This document shows, piece by piece, positions 12,167-23,033 of a stretch of 64,000 bases of DNA. The position numbers were made by a program, and so were the translations under genes. This DNA comes from Lycorma delicatula (Eukaryota; Arthropoda; Insecta; Hemiptera; Fulgoridae): positions 343,690,997-343,754,996 of the forward strand of contig NC_134455.1 in assembly GCF_047948215.1 (NCBI RefSeq), written 5' to 3'. The notes beneath the pieces are model-generated. The model was not told the DNA's origin. It ran no database searches and saw only the letters and a list, made by a program, of their open reading frames with translations. How positions within the stretch are numbered: position 1 is the first letter of the stretch; each line of letters opens with the position of its first letter.

Positions 12167-14231
12167 GTGAGTATTAATTTTTATTACAATTAACACATAT
12201 TTGTTAATTAGTATGATAAATTAGTTACTTTGGTTATTAGTTGTTTTACATAAGAAAAAAATAGGCAAAATTTATATGATGGAAAATAATGCATGCAGAT
12301 AGCTTAGATAAAACTGCAGCTGAAATTAGATTAAGAAAAATAGATTAAGAAAAAACATATTATATTAAGAAGAGCATAAATTAAAGAGAAGAAAGATTCT
12401 CTTCTTAATCTATCCTGAAATAGATAGTAATAATAATAATAATAGTAATAAACAGTAGCAAGTTATCAATGATAGCTTCAAATTTATTTTACATGAAAAA
12501 AAGTTATCTTAAAGGGATAAAGAAGAATATTTGGTTAAACATAAAAAAATGGTTTTGCTTAACAACTTTTTAGTTGCAATTATCAATTGTAAAAGTCTCT
12601 TCTAGCAGTGATGTTTAATAAATTAAATTTCAACACCAAAGTAATATTTAGGCCAAACTAATTTTTAATTTTCCATATCAATAGTTTTACTTTACCATTT
12701 GTGTAGTTTTTAATAACATGTGTCAATATTTTGGAGAACCAAGTTTAAATTTATTAATAATTAATCACTTATGTTATAGAAAATTGCGGCTTAATCATTA
12801 TCATTATCGTTCACCGGGTCAATTTTTTTCCGGGTTAATGCGTTTATTACAGTTTGTAATAGCTTTACGTTTATGTATTGTTTTTATAATACATTCTAAG
12901 TGAATTTTATAATTATTTGGAACATCCATTTAAACAACCTATAATAGCAAATCTATAGTTGGCTGTCTAATAGAAACCTTTTCAAAGAACAAAAAGTTTA
13001 CTGGGCTTCGCCTGCTGGGTTTTTGAAAATATTACCTGTGTAAGTTGTACTGCAATCTTCATTTTCAAAATACTCTATAGTTTTAATTTAAATAGTTGGC
13101 CCTGTTTACTTGCTGGTGATACGAAAATGCCTTTGAACAGTACCCGTTTTGACGATTTAGCAGAAGCATCCCGACAACTGTGTAAACACAGATTCAAGAT
13201 TACATTTGAACTGTATTATTCAATTTAAACACGATGGATACAAATGCCACCTAGATTATTCGTTGAGAAATTTAAAGTGTTCGGGAATTGTTAATTAGAA
13301 TGGTTCTTTTTTTATGAAAGCAATCATTAGCTTTCGGTGGAAGTGATAAGATCGGTTCCACCTCAATAATATATCTTAATATATGTGGATATATTAAGAA
13401 ACTAGCTCTGTAGATGTAAGAAGTTGTTACAGAAAAGTAGAGAATATTTGATTGACTCAAAAAAATTCAAAACCAAGTTTTATAGAGGGCATTGCAGATG
13501 CCTAATCAATGGATGCAGATGACTATTAACCGAACGTAGTCGATTTAACGCTCTTAAACGTCTATGTCGGGAAAACACTGAATAGCGTACCAAGGCCCGC
13601 ATCTCGCCATCCTTTTAGGACTGCATTTTGTAAGTATAGATGCAGGATGGTATTTGATGCGGGTCGTCAACGAGACTGATAGAGAGAATACAGGTTATTC
13701 AATTGAGGAATTTTGCCAATACGTGGGTGGGAAGATATTTCCCACGCCGCGGTACTCGTTAACGATTTGAAGAGAAAATATGACAAATTAAACTTTTATG
13801 CTGCTGATAGGAATATTGTTTGAGTAATTTAAGAGGTATGATACACACACACACTGTTGTATATTCATGCATTATCGTTTTTGTTTATTAAAGAGAAAAA
13901 AATATTCTGCTTTGTTCATTTATATTTTATCAGTCACAGATCAATTTATTTTCAGTGACAGAATGATCAACGATATCATCGTACAGTGGGATACTGGGTT
14001 TCACTTGGTTAAGAAATTCCTTCAGTGAAACTGATTAATGATAAATGCCTTTGTTGAGAAATGGTATTACTTAAATATGCTTCAAATCTTTTTGGGTACG
14101 AAAAACCTCCATCAACAGAGAAACTAGTTGACAGGAACGAATAAATATTAAGCAAAACTGTCATAAACTTTCAAATACATGATGTAATTAATTTTCTCTT
14201 AAATGGTTAAACGCATAGTTTCATCCCTGTG
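12167..14231. other. Gene A intron with an unclassified hairpin-rich, less AT-rich block
   Basis: From about 12780 the base composition becomes less AT-rich. Structures seen: ggtggaa/ttccacc near 13339-13364; a tiered stem-loop at 13596-13663 (cccgcat/atgcggg, ccatcct/aggatgg, ctgcat/atgcag); and a hairpin gtgggaa-loop-ttcccac at 13727-13745. One short frame near 13125-13215 reads MPLNSTRFDDLAEASRQLCK but soon meets stops. This may be a decayed transposon, but I cannot classify it. Confidence 0.4.
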
Positions 14232-15485
14232 TACAAGGGTAAATCTTATATAAACGGATCTTATGTTCCTGAGGATCTACTGTTGGTAGAACTGGGCCCA
14301 CGCTTCTAGTATGCTTGGGTGGGGTCATTAGGAGTGGGGAGATCCGGCCATTCCACACTCCCAACAAATTCGTCAATGATGCTCACGATGTCAGAGCAAC
14401 AGGTGCACCCTTCTACTTGACAACCCATAATTATAAAATTTCTAGCTCGTGAAGGAGTTCAAGCGACAGAAATTTTCCGGAGATTGACTGCACAGTTCGG
14501 GGACCAAACACTGTCAAGGATTCATGAGTTTGCCTGGCATAAAGAGTTCAAGGAAGGAAAAGAACGAGTGGAAAATCAGGAACACGATAGCCGTTCTCGG
14601 ACCAGCATTACAAACGAAAATATTCACGTGGTTCGAGACATTCTTGAAGACGATCGACGGGTGAGAGCATCCGAAATTACAGAACAGGGCGGAATAAGTA
14701 ATGAGAGCTGTCACGCGATCATCACAAACGACCTCAGTTCCATAAAGTGGTGCCAGATGGGTCCCTCGCCTTTTGACTGCAGATCAGAAGTTGAGACGTT
14801 TCGAGATCTGTCAGAGGTTTACGAAAGAATGTGATGCTTTTTTGAGTCGGATCATCACCTGCGACGAAATGTGGGTCTACCACTACACTCTCCAATCGAA
14901 AGAAGTCAATATGGATGGCGGAGGAAAGGGGAGGCAGCGCCAGTGAAAGCCAAGACTCGACTGTCAGCTGGCAAGGTTCTTTCAACTGGTGAGGCATTTT
15001 GCTTATTGAATTTTTGCATGAGCGACGCACAATCAATGCTGCTTACTACTGCGAGCTGTTGAACGAGGCGAGGGCTGCAAAAGACGAGAACAACCGATAC
15101 GAGAGGCCATCTTCCTGTATGACAACGCAAAGCCCCATACTGCAGCTCTAATGGTCTCAAAACTAGAAGAAATGCACTGGACTCAACTTGATCATCCTCT
15201 CTACAGACTGGACTTATCGCCCTGCGATTTTCATTTGTTTGGGCCGCTTAAAGAAGCTCTAGCAGGGCAACGATTAGAAGATGATGAAGGCGTGGAGGAA
15301 TTTGAGCGCAATTGGCTCCTGACGCAACCAGCTTCCTTCTACGATAAAAACCTTCTTTCTCGCTGGGAAAAATGTATTTTTAAAGCTGCAAACTATGTAG
15401 AAAAATAAACTATACTTGCCTTTATTTTTCAATAAATAAATTTTGTTTATAAATAAAATCCCCGTTTATATTTGATTAAATAATA
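14232..15485 (+). mobile_element. mariner element, inactivated
   Basis: The element carries a broken mariner transposase. The ends show an imperfect inverted repeat: taaatcttatataaacgga at 14240-14258 against the complement of cccgtttatatttgattaa at 15461-15479. Its total size of about 1.25 kb is normal for mariner. It sits in the gene A intron just upstream of exon 15530-15581, in the same orientation as the gene. Exact termini are uncertain by a few bases. Confidence 0.8.
14430..15408 (+). pseudogene. mariner transposase pseudogene
   Basis: The N-terminal DNA-binding part (IIKFLAREGVQATEIFRRLT) opens near 14432. The linker follows in one open frame at 14484-14834, with frameshifts after it. 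The catalytic core has the mariner signature: TCDEMWVYHYT near 14857-14890 (first Asp), FLYDNAKPHTA at 15112-15145 (second Asp), and YRLDLSPCDFHLFGPLKEAL near 15200-15257 (third Asp). The C-terminus SRWEKCIFKAANYVEK ends at a TAA at 15406-15408. All three catalytic aspartates survive, but several frameshifts and stops (for example at 14832 and around 14950-15110) make it non-functional. Confidence 0.85.
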
Positions 15486-15529
15486 TATCCTTGTATTTGC
15501 AATTTGTAAACACTACTATTTTTTTGTAG

Positions 15530-15581
15530 TTTGTAATATTGACAAACAGCTTTTGGACACAGAAGATGAATCTGAATTAAG
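15530..15581 (+). CDS. Gene A, penultimate exon; function unknown
   Basis: A 52-nt exon between acceptor tttttttgtag (ending 15529) and donor gtaatt at 15582. In the frame that runs open into the last exon it reads CNIDKQLLDTEDESEL and splits an Arg codon (AG|G). It is acidic and hydrophilic. The frame needs a single base from the preceding exon, whereas exon 12064-12166 supplies two; a direct join would give a stop three codons on. A missed mini-exon of length 3n+2 in the 3.4-kb intron would solve this. Support is moderate: good splice sites and an open frame across the next junction. Confidence 0.6.
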
Positions 15582-16406
15582 GTAATTTTTAATGGAAATA
15601 AAAATATTTAAAATGTCCCAGTTTTCAAATACAGAAGCCAAAATTTTAAACAATCTCTCTTGAGTATGATGGGTTTCCAATTAGATTCAAAAATATAACT
15701 GCTGTGTAAAATTATTAAAATAAATTGAAAATTGTTCTGAGCGTTAAAAAAAAAAAATGGACATTATTCCCTCAGACTTGTTAGAGAACTTGGGTTTCCA
15801 CAAATTGAAAACATGAACAGGATGGAGCCCCTCCACATCATGTAGAGGATTGTGTAGACTGCGCTCAGCAAATTCCCAGAAGACTAGATAGACAAGATCC
15901 AATCATTTAGCTACTGCAAAGTTCTGATTTGACACAATACTGTTCTTTTGGAGTTGAAAGAAGAGACTGAATGAGAGATTCCTGCAGACATGCTTGCCAG
16001 AATGTAGAAAGCGGTAGATTATTCATCTGGTACCTGCAGGGCTGTAAACTATCCTCATATTGAGTTACATTAAGAGATAAAGACTTTGTACTTTGGTATA
16101 ATAAAACACATATTCTAAATATAGTAAATTTAATTTACTATTTATTGGAGAGTTCTTTTTCAGATACCTGCTATAACAGAGCAACATTTTTCTCAAAATG
16201 ATTAACAGAAAGTAGCAAAAGCATACATGCAAGTTTAGAAATTGTCTAATTTTTTAATTATTAAAATAAGTTAGGAATATGGATATTTTCTTAATTATGT
16301 ATGCCAGTCTAAGAGTCCAAATAATTCATAACAAAAGTATAAATAAATGTTAAAACTGTTAAATCATGAAACATCACTTATTATTGCACATAATGACTTT
16401 TTACAG
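15582..16406. other. Gene A last intron with an unclassified block at 15770-16060
   Basis: Most of it is AT-rich, but 15770-16060 is more balanced. On the minus strand one frame reads WEFAERSLHNPLHDVEGLHP between 15885 and 15820, with further short open pieces upstream of it. This could be a relic of a repeat. I cannot assign it to a family. Confidence 0.3.
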
Positions 16407-16479
16407 GTATTTGAAGGAAGTTGAATCTGGTCAGTGCAGTTATGCTACAATGCAAGAAATTAGAGACAAAAAAGTTTAA
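16407..16479 (+). CDS. Gene A, terminal coding exon with stop codon
   Basis: Acceptor ttacag (16401-16406) opens an exon that completes the split Arg codon and reads YLKEVESGQCSYATMQEIRD, then KKV and TAA at 16477-16479. The short, charged C-terminus shows no targeting motif. A canonical AATAAA at 16833-16838 lies about 350 nt downstream, consistent with this being the last exon. The protein remains unidentified. Over the five exons it is hydrophilic, partly low-complexity and partly helical, with no signal peptide or membrane segment in the visible portion. Confidence 0.65.
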
Positions 16480-16832
16480 ATTAAATGAAACATCATGATA
16501 AAAGTTTATGCGAGACCAGTTCTAATAACTTCATACTTCTTTATGACCAGTGTTGAAAATGTGGAAACCATATCCTGCATTGACATGACAAATTTTCTAA
16601 TTACAATTGCTGATCAGTTTCTGAAATTCCTCAGTTCAGCTCAGAAATGTGGAATAAACATCCCATTCTTTTTTTCATCTTCAATTAAACAAATTTGCTG
16701 TAGGCAAAACTAAAACAAAAAATAGCACAGATTACATTTTTTTTTACTGTACTTATTTAATTTGAATTGCTTGATTATTGTGTGTCTACATCATGGTAAG
16801 ATATATACTGTACAATCCAAAATATTAAACTA

Positions 16833-16838
16833 AATAAA
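16833..16838 (+). terminator. Polyadenylation signal AATAAA of gene A (candidate)
   Basis: AATAAA lies in taaataaaagattt, 354 nt after the gene A stop codon. It is the first convincing hexamer downstream on the plus strand. Cleavage would fall at about 16855. AT-rich DNA yields such hexamers by chance, so support is moderate. Confidence 0.5.
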
Positions 16839-16859
16839 AGATTTCTGCAACCATAAAAA

Positions 16860-17728
16860 AATGTATTTTGTTTTATAAATATCCTCTACTGTTAATCAAT
16901 CTAGAAATACATCCCTAGACACAGCTTTGCTAAAACTGGAGCCACTTAACAACAGTTACAACCAACTAGATCTATACCAAAGCAGGTAACATTAATGCTT
17001 CTTGAACTGTGTGTGTATTTTTTAGAGCCTTGCTTAGTAAATAACTTTATGAACATTAGGCTATGCATTTTTGATACCCAATGCTCCCATGGTAAAAACG
17101 TCATTTGTACAGTGATATGCACCTTGATAACAGTTGTAACTTAAGATAACCATTGCCTGTCCAGTATAAATATTACATTAAAAATGACTTAATTTAGAAT
17201 TACACTTTCTGAAGATCTTTTCAAAATTGTAATGTAGTCAATTCTGGTGAATTTCTGTGTTGAGATGGTAGGCAAATTCTAATTACTGCACTGATTTTTC
17301 AAATGTTCGAGTCTTTGTTAAAAGCTCTCCCATTTGGCAACTTGATGAAATTCAGTTAGTTATCCAAAATTTTATATATAAATTATTTTCATTCCCAACA
17401 ACCTTAGACAAAACCATGATTGTTTGAAAATAGAAAGCTTGACTTTACTCCATAGGCAACCTCAGCCATTAATTCGGCAACCCCCAGGTACGAGGTTTGG
17501 CCCATGCATAGTTCTGCAGGCACAGAGATTGTTCCTTGCTGTGTTCTAAACAAGAAGCAGTTAGAAAGGGCACTGCAAAATGCCAGAATGATGTCACAGA
17601 CTATATAAGATAACCCAATTCCCATAGCACAGGGCTAAAGAACAAGAGCTAATGTATAAGGGGATGACAGCCATAATCATTTTTTTTAGAAAAGTTTTTT
17701 ATAATTTATTCCCCACCTCTACAAAATG

Positions 17729-17775
<47 letters not shown>

Positions 17776-18339
17776 GTATTTTAGCTGTAACTCTTCTAAT
17801 TTTTATTATTAATAACCAACACACAATACTTAGCCAGATTTTTTTTTTTTTAAAGAGAATCAATACTTGTATCTTATTTTCCCCACAGTTACTTAAGAAA
17901 CTATTGTTAATTTATTAACAATATTAATATGTATATATTAGAATATATAGGTGTGCACACCATAACAAAAATGGCCACCACAGGTAAACTGCTTAAATAA
18001 AAGATTTAAAAAAAATAGTTTTAAGTCCGGAGATATTTTGAATTTGAATTGATTTTTTTTTTGAATTGGTCAAGCAACCACCCTTGGAACTAACTGTCTA
18101 GTTCATGACTGAAAATCCTGCTAGTCCAGGGTAAATGGTAGACAAATTAGGCTTTGAGAAGCCCTGTACTCTTCATGTGGATTTTCTATATCTCTTTGGT
18201 AGTCCTAATATATGAAATAGTGTTGAATTAAAGTATGCCTGTAAAATTTAACCCGGCATAGTGTTCAACAACTGGATAGTGCACAACAACTTTTCAACAA
18301 TGGATTGTATGACTATACGTGCAGAAGCATGCACCCAAG
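16860..18339. other. Intergenic region; microsatellite and one less AT-rich block
   Basis: No gene is recognised. A TA dinucleotide run lies at 17731-17772. The block 17404-17640 is less AT-rich than its surroundings and includes ggcaacccccaggtacgagg and a tatataagat box at 17601-17610. It could be part of an old LTR or other repeat, but no partner copy is present in this window. Confidence 0.4.
17731..17772. repeat. TA dinucleotide microsatellite
   Basis: About 42 bp of nearly uninterrupted TA, starting tgtatatata and ending tatataaatg. It is a simple repeat with no coding meaning. Confidence 0.95.
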
Positions 18340-18477
18340 ATTAAACCAGACTCAGGAATGGTCGACCTGAGACTGTACAAGACTACACTTCATTTACATT
18401 GATACATATCATCCTCAGAAGTGTAATACCTTAGATTATTCCGAAGGCTAAACAGAAAAAAAAAGGAATTAAACCAG
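18340..18477 (+). repeat. tRNA-derived SINE, copy C, 5'-truncated, with 10-bp target-site duplication
   Basis: The body 18350-18467 contains only the 3' half of the SINE (ctcaggaatggtcgacctga through ggctaaacag and the A tail). It is flanked by a perfect direct repeat, attaaaccag, at 18340-18349 and 18468-18477. Truncation at the 5' end together with a target duplication fits target-primed reverse transcription. Confidence 0.85.
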
Positions 18478-18927
18478 GTGAAATTTTTGATTACAATTAA
18501 TGTTGATGCCACATGTCAAAAAAAGAAAAGGGTGGTTTTATGGTTCATTTAAATAAATCATATGAATTTGAGGGTTGAAAAACAAAAAGGATGAGGGGAA
18601 ATGAATCATTTTAACAGGCTTATACTACTTTTGTCACATTTTGCCACAGGTTTACATTCCAGCAGATTATTTTTTTCAGAAAAATACCCTGAGAGGTTCC
18701 TTTGGCAAATGAGGATTTGAAAACTGTGAATAACATTATTTACCAGCCGCAAGGTTAAAAAATATGAAAATATCATTATTTCTAGTTATCAGTGGTGTAC
18801 ATATATTTTACCATGAGATATGGATTAAAATATCTTTTGAAACTCTTTACTACAGAGAAGAAAACAATAATAATTTACAAGTAATAACTTACACTTATTA
18901 TTTAAAGCAATGTCAATGAGGTCTACA
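18478..18927. other. Intergenic, nothing recognised
   Basis: AT-rich sequence between SINE copy C and the mariner fossil at 18928. No coding frame or repeat structure was recognised. Confidence 0.5.
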
Positions 18928-19818
18928 TAGACAGGTGTGGTGAAAAGTTCTAGGCCTTGCACAGAGATTATGTAAATATGCTTAATTTCCTGATGGCATT
19001 GCACGATTCATTCTTCAATAGTTAACCAAGAGTTTAAAGTTCCTGCCTCACTTAGTATAGCATTTACAGTGTCAAAGTGGAGAATTATGGCCGGTTTTTT
19101 TGGAAAATGCAAAAACTGAACATTTGGGTATGAACAAGCTGTGCGTTAGATGGATACCATGTTTGCTCATGTCTGACTAAAACAATGCTGAAAAGACATT
19201 TCTAGTGATTCTCTGACTTTTACAGCATAATCCAAAGGAATTTTTACATCGATTTGTGACAGTTGATGAGACTTGGGTTCATTATTACACTTCTGAGAAA
19301 AATGTGTTGAGAAAGGTCAACCTGCTCCAAAAACGTGACAATGACTTGCAAAAATGTAATGGCAACTGTGTTTTGGGATGCAATGTGAAACAATAAATTG
19401 TGAATATTATGTGACCTTATTGCAACATCTCAGAAAGGAAATTAAGAAAAAACGACTGCATTTGGCAAAAAAAGGTTTACCATCAAGACAATGCTCCAGC
19501 TCACATTTCAATCATTGCAATGGCAAAAATCTATGAATTTAAAATGCTCACCTGATCTGGCTTCCAGTGACTAATACTTGTTTCCTAACCTAGAAATATG
19601 GCTTTCAGAGAATAGATTTTCAGCTAATAATGAATTTATATTGCCACTGTAGATGGTTATTTTAAGGAGTTGGATAAATTGACATATTGAGCTGGCATAA
19701 GTGCTCTTGTGGATCATTGGGCCAAGTGTATAGATGTTAATGGTGACTATGTTAAAAAAATAAATCAAAATTGATCTAGAAAAGTGTTTTCTAATCCAGG
19801 CCTGGAACCTTTCATTCT
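18928..19818 (+). mobile_element. mariner element, decayed
   Basis: The ends form an imperfect inverted repeat: aaagttctaggccttgca near 18940-18958 on the left, and on the right the complement of ccaggcctggaacctttc at 19796-19813. Between them are remnants of a mariner transposase in the plus orientation. At about 890 bp it is shorter than a complete mariner, so internal deletions have occurred. Confidence 0.75.
19055..19762 (+). pseudogene. mariner transposase pseudogene, partly deleted
   Basis: Recognisable pieces in order are MNKLCVRWIPCLLMSD near 19132-19180, then EFLHRFVTVDETWVHYYTSE at 19239-19300 (first catalytic Asp), YHQDNAPAHISIIAMAKIYE at 19480-19540 (second Asp), a FPNLEIWLSENRF-like segment around 19586-19625, and a C-terminus resembling the usual WAKCIDVNGDYV end near 19720-19755. 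The third-Asp segment around 19545-19575 is damaged. The first ~60 residues are poorly preserved. The pieces resemble those of the mariner at 42723-43988, so the two may belong to related lineages. Confidence 0.8.
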
Positions 19819-19963
19819 TTTTTTTTTATGTTTATGCTCTGGAACTCACTGTAAGGTATTATTTCAGAGGATGATATGTATGAACATAAATGTAGTCTTG
19901 TACAGTCTCAGGTCGACCATTCCTGAGATGTGTGGTTAATTGAAACCCACCACCAAAGAGCAG
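19819..19963 (-). repeat. tRNA-derived SINE, copy D, 5'-truncated
   Basis: Minus-strand copy of the 3' part of the SINE (complement of agtctcaggtcgaccattcc), with its A-rich tail at 19819-19828. It directly abuts the mariner fossil. Possible target duplication tttcattc/tttcatcc at about 19812-19819 and 19973-19980 is imperfect and uncertain. Confidence 0.8.
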
Positions 19964-21222
19964 TATCCACAATTTCATCCTACCCTCGTATAGTATGATG
20001 GGAATATTTGATTTATTGAAGTAATTTTTGTTATTTTATTGAAAAGGGTTTTTTAATTTAAACTTGTTTGAAATTTATTTTATTTGGTTAAAAATAAATT
20101 TTTTATTTCTGAAGATCCTGGCAACCAATCCAGTCTATTTTCATTAATAAATAAATAAATTTAGTAATGTCACAAAATAAGAGGATAGTTAGAGGAACTA
20201 TTTTATAATAGAATTTGATGATCAAATGAAAATTCTGTGCAACAAGTGTTTTTCAAAAGGCAAAGTGAAAAAAATACTACAAAATCTTTCATAATTTCCA
20301 ATATGTAAAAACATCTGAGAGGGCAGTATTGCAAATCTTTTGTTGTGGAGACTTTCTGTATAGTCTTTTTCTATTTTTTTTTATGCAGTAAAGGTAAGTA
20401 ATACATGATTAACTCATTCACATTATTTCAAGTAAAATAAACACATTTTATTGCGTTTACGTAAACTTTTAACTAATTTACCACAAAGCAGCATGTTGTG
20501 TTAGCAATTTATTGTCTGGTGAAAGGAAATACAAAACCACTTGAATTTTAGTATCCAGATTAAAGTGTACCTACAGAAATCAAATACAATGTAATAAAGT
20601 ATGATTCTTAAAATTAACCCTCTGTAGAACAAACTTCTAAAGAGTGGTTTCACTATACTTTTACTAAGATGAGGTAATGATATCGTCATGGATCGATACA
20701 CCCAACTAACGAAAACAAATTAAATACTTTTAAGAATATAATTTATTGCAAGTTCTGAGATGCAAGATGTAGTACCACAGTATATAGTAATATATTTTTA
20801 CTATACTAAAATAATATTAATATGTTAACATAAAAGATAACTGTACATTAACTTTTAAAGAGATTGTAAATTATGCTCAAATTAAAAAGTTATTTATTAA
20901 TTCACTTGCACAATGTTTATATCGAAGAAATAATTTTCTATCCATGTATATATTCTACTACTATCATGTGAAAATGATTACATTCATGCAAGCATATACT
21001 AAAACAATGCAATACACACAGGAAAGCAGTTGATAGAAAAAAAATTGTTTATATTATCATAAATCTTAATTTGCTAACAATAATCTATTTAAAATCTAAT
21101 GATGTCATAAGATATGTGAAATGACTTATCTGCACATTCACAAACAAAAATCTTTCCCTAAATAGCAATAAACAGCCTCTTAATTCTTATTGTATATTTC
21201 CAGGTCAGAAACAATATAAAAG
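19964..21222. other. Intergenic, nothing recognised
   Basis: AT-rich sequence with short tandem AAAT-type runs. No gene-like frame, RNA gene or element end was recognised. Confidence 0.5.
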
Positions 21223-21389
21223 TACAGCAAGTCCTCAAATTAAGACAAAAGATTGTGCAAGTGAGGAAAGCACAAAATTTAGCATTTTTGGCAAAAAATA
21301 TGTTTCAAAGCATAGGTGAAGTAAAATAGATCTATATATAAAAACACTCAAGAAAATATTATTGCATATCACTGCTTTTGTAACTTTAC

Positions 21390-22715
21390 AGATCGTTCAC
21401 GATCAGGGTCTTGAGCTCTAAGACCATTTAATCCATCCCAGATCATATTTAAATATTCACCCATCTTTGCAGTTTTAAATTGCTTGGGTGGTTCAATTAA
21501 TTCCTCTTCTAATAAAAAAAAAAAATCTTCTTTTCACTTGTCCTCTGAATGACTGTTAAAACTAATGAAATCTTCTTCCTCTAGATTTAAATTTAGTTCT
21601 TTGGTCATTTCAACAAGACCATGAATAATTATGTCAACTTCTTCAGTTGGTGTAAACTACTCTCCTCAACCAAAGGATGAGCTTATTCCATATATTACTC
21701 ATGGTAGATATTGTAACTTCACTCCAAGCATCACCAATATTTTGAACAGCTTTATAAATATTGTACTCTTTCCAAAATTGGGTTAACGATTTTCCATTCT
21801 GTCCATCAACAGCTCTGTATGCATGTATTTTGTAGGTAATACTTTTTAAATGTATGTATTATGCCTTGAGCCATTGGTTGAATAATAGGGGTGGTATTTG
21901 GAGGAAGAAACATTATTTTTAAATTTTCATTACCACAAGGCAGATGTCCTGGTGCATTGTCAACTGACAGCAAACTCTTTATTATTTTCAAAGCTATATT
22001 TTTTCCCCTCTTGAAAAAAATAGTCCTCAAAAATTTCTTGAGTCATCCATGCTCTTCGGTTAGATTTTCAGATAACAGGTAATGATAATTTAGGAACATT
22101 CTTTAGGGCTCTTGGGGTTTCACTGTTAAGAAGTGGTTTGATTTTGCAATCTCCAGAAGCATTTCCACCAAGTAAAAGTGTTATCTTTTCCACCAGCAAA
22201 GATTACACACGCAAAAAACTTGTTGTGGTAGGTAAAACTCACTCTTTATTATTTCTGTTAAGACTTGATAATTTTTTTAGCTTCCTCATGACTGCACTGG
22301 CAGCTTCTCCCATTGTTTTGATGTTATGTAGTTTAGAATAGCCTAAACTTTTCAAACCATCCAAGGCCTGTAGTAAATGTATAATTATCAGCACTATCAC
22401 CATTTTAACGCTTAAGATCCTGAAAAAGACTTAAGGCTTTCTCCTGTAAGAGCATAAGACTTATTGGAACTTTTTGTTGCTGCACATCTTCAATACATGT
22501 ACTAAGCTTTTTGCTATTAACGTTCCTCTTTTCTTTGTAATTATTATATACTGCACAGGTACTGAGTTTTATCACGTGATTTATTATTCAACTCTATCGA
22601 TTATAATTGTTCTAAAGACTAATTGTAGAATATCACTAATTTTAAAAAAATACAACAATGTTTGCCACCTTATCACCTTTCTCAAATTGTTTTATAATTT
22701 CAACTTTTGGTCTCC
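21390..22715 (-). pseudogene. Tigger (pogo/CENP-B-like) transposase pseudogene
   Basis: Reading the minus strand, the N-terminal CENP-B/psq-like helix-turn-helix starts near 22712 (KVEIIKQFEKGDKVANIV). The second DNA-binding domain is at about 22460-22345 (LLQEKALSLFQDLK and YTFTTGLGWFEKF). A catalytic-core piece follows around 22165-22095 (GNASGDCKIKPLL and SETPRALKN). The open piece at 22030-21806 holds LLSVDNAPGHLPCGNENLKI and FLPPNTTPIIQPMAQGIIHT, which is the second catalytic Asp region of the DDE_1 family (VDNAPGH, PPNTT..IQPMDQG). A Glu/Leu-rich C-terminal tail runs to about 21390. Stops and frameshifts occur throughout, so it is not functional. The motif order makes the family call firm. 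Confidence 0.85.
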
Positions 22716-22840
22716 ATAGTAAGGTAAGTCTTTTTTTATTATTAATTTGCAAATCACATTTATTGTTTGACATAAACATGATACATAGCATGACTACCAA
22801 GAAAGAAATTTATTTTTAGACTAAAGAACAAAGTGGAGTT

Positions 22841-22914
22841 GGGGCACGTGCAAGCACACAACCACCACCAGTGTGGTGGTGGGGGTAACTTAGTTGTGCA
22901 CTTGCACGTGCCCC
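22841..22914. repeat. Inverted repeat inside the Tigger element
   Basis: ggggcacgtgcaag at 22841-22854 is the exact complement of cttgcacgtgcccc at 22901-22914. Nested between them, accaccac (22861-22868) faces gtggtggt (22873-22880). The outer arms contain CACGTG, itself a palindrome. It lies between the transposase start and the LINE insertion. Confidence 0.85.
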
Positions 22915-23033
22915 AGTGTAGTAGTGAACCATGCCTTGCCTTGTGTAAACTAAACAACTAAAATTTAATTTTTATTTTTATTTTATTGTATTTTAACAAA
23001 ATACAACATTTTGTATTTTGTATCAAAATACAA

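Noticed and set aside
16495..16713. 72-codon plus-strand frame just after the gene A stop
   Set aside because: Lies in the 3' untranslated region, has no recognisable motif, and is followed by the polyadenylation signal.
22760..22957. 65-codon minus-strand frame with PPPPHWWWLC
   Set aside because: Its unusual composition comes from the CCACC/GGTGG inverted repeat inside the Tigger element.
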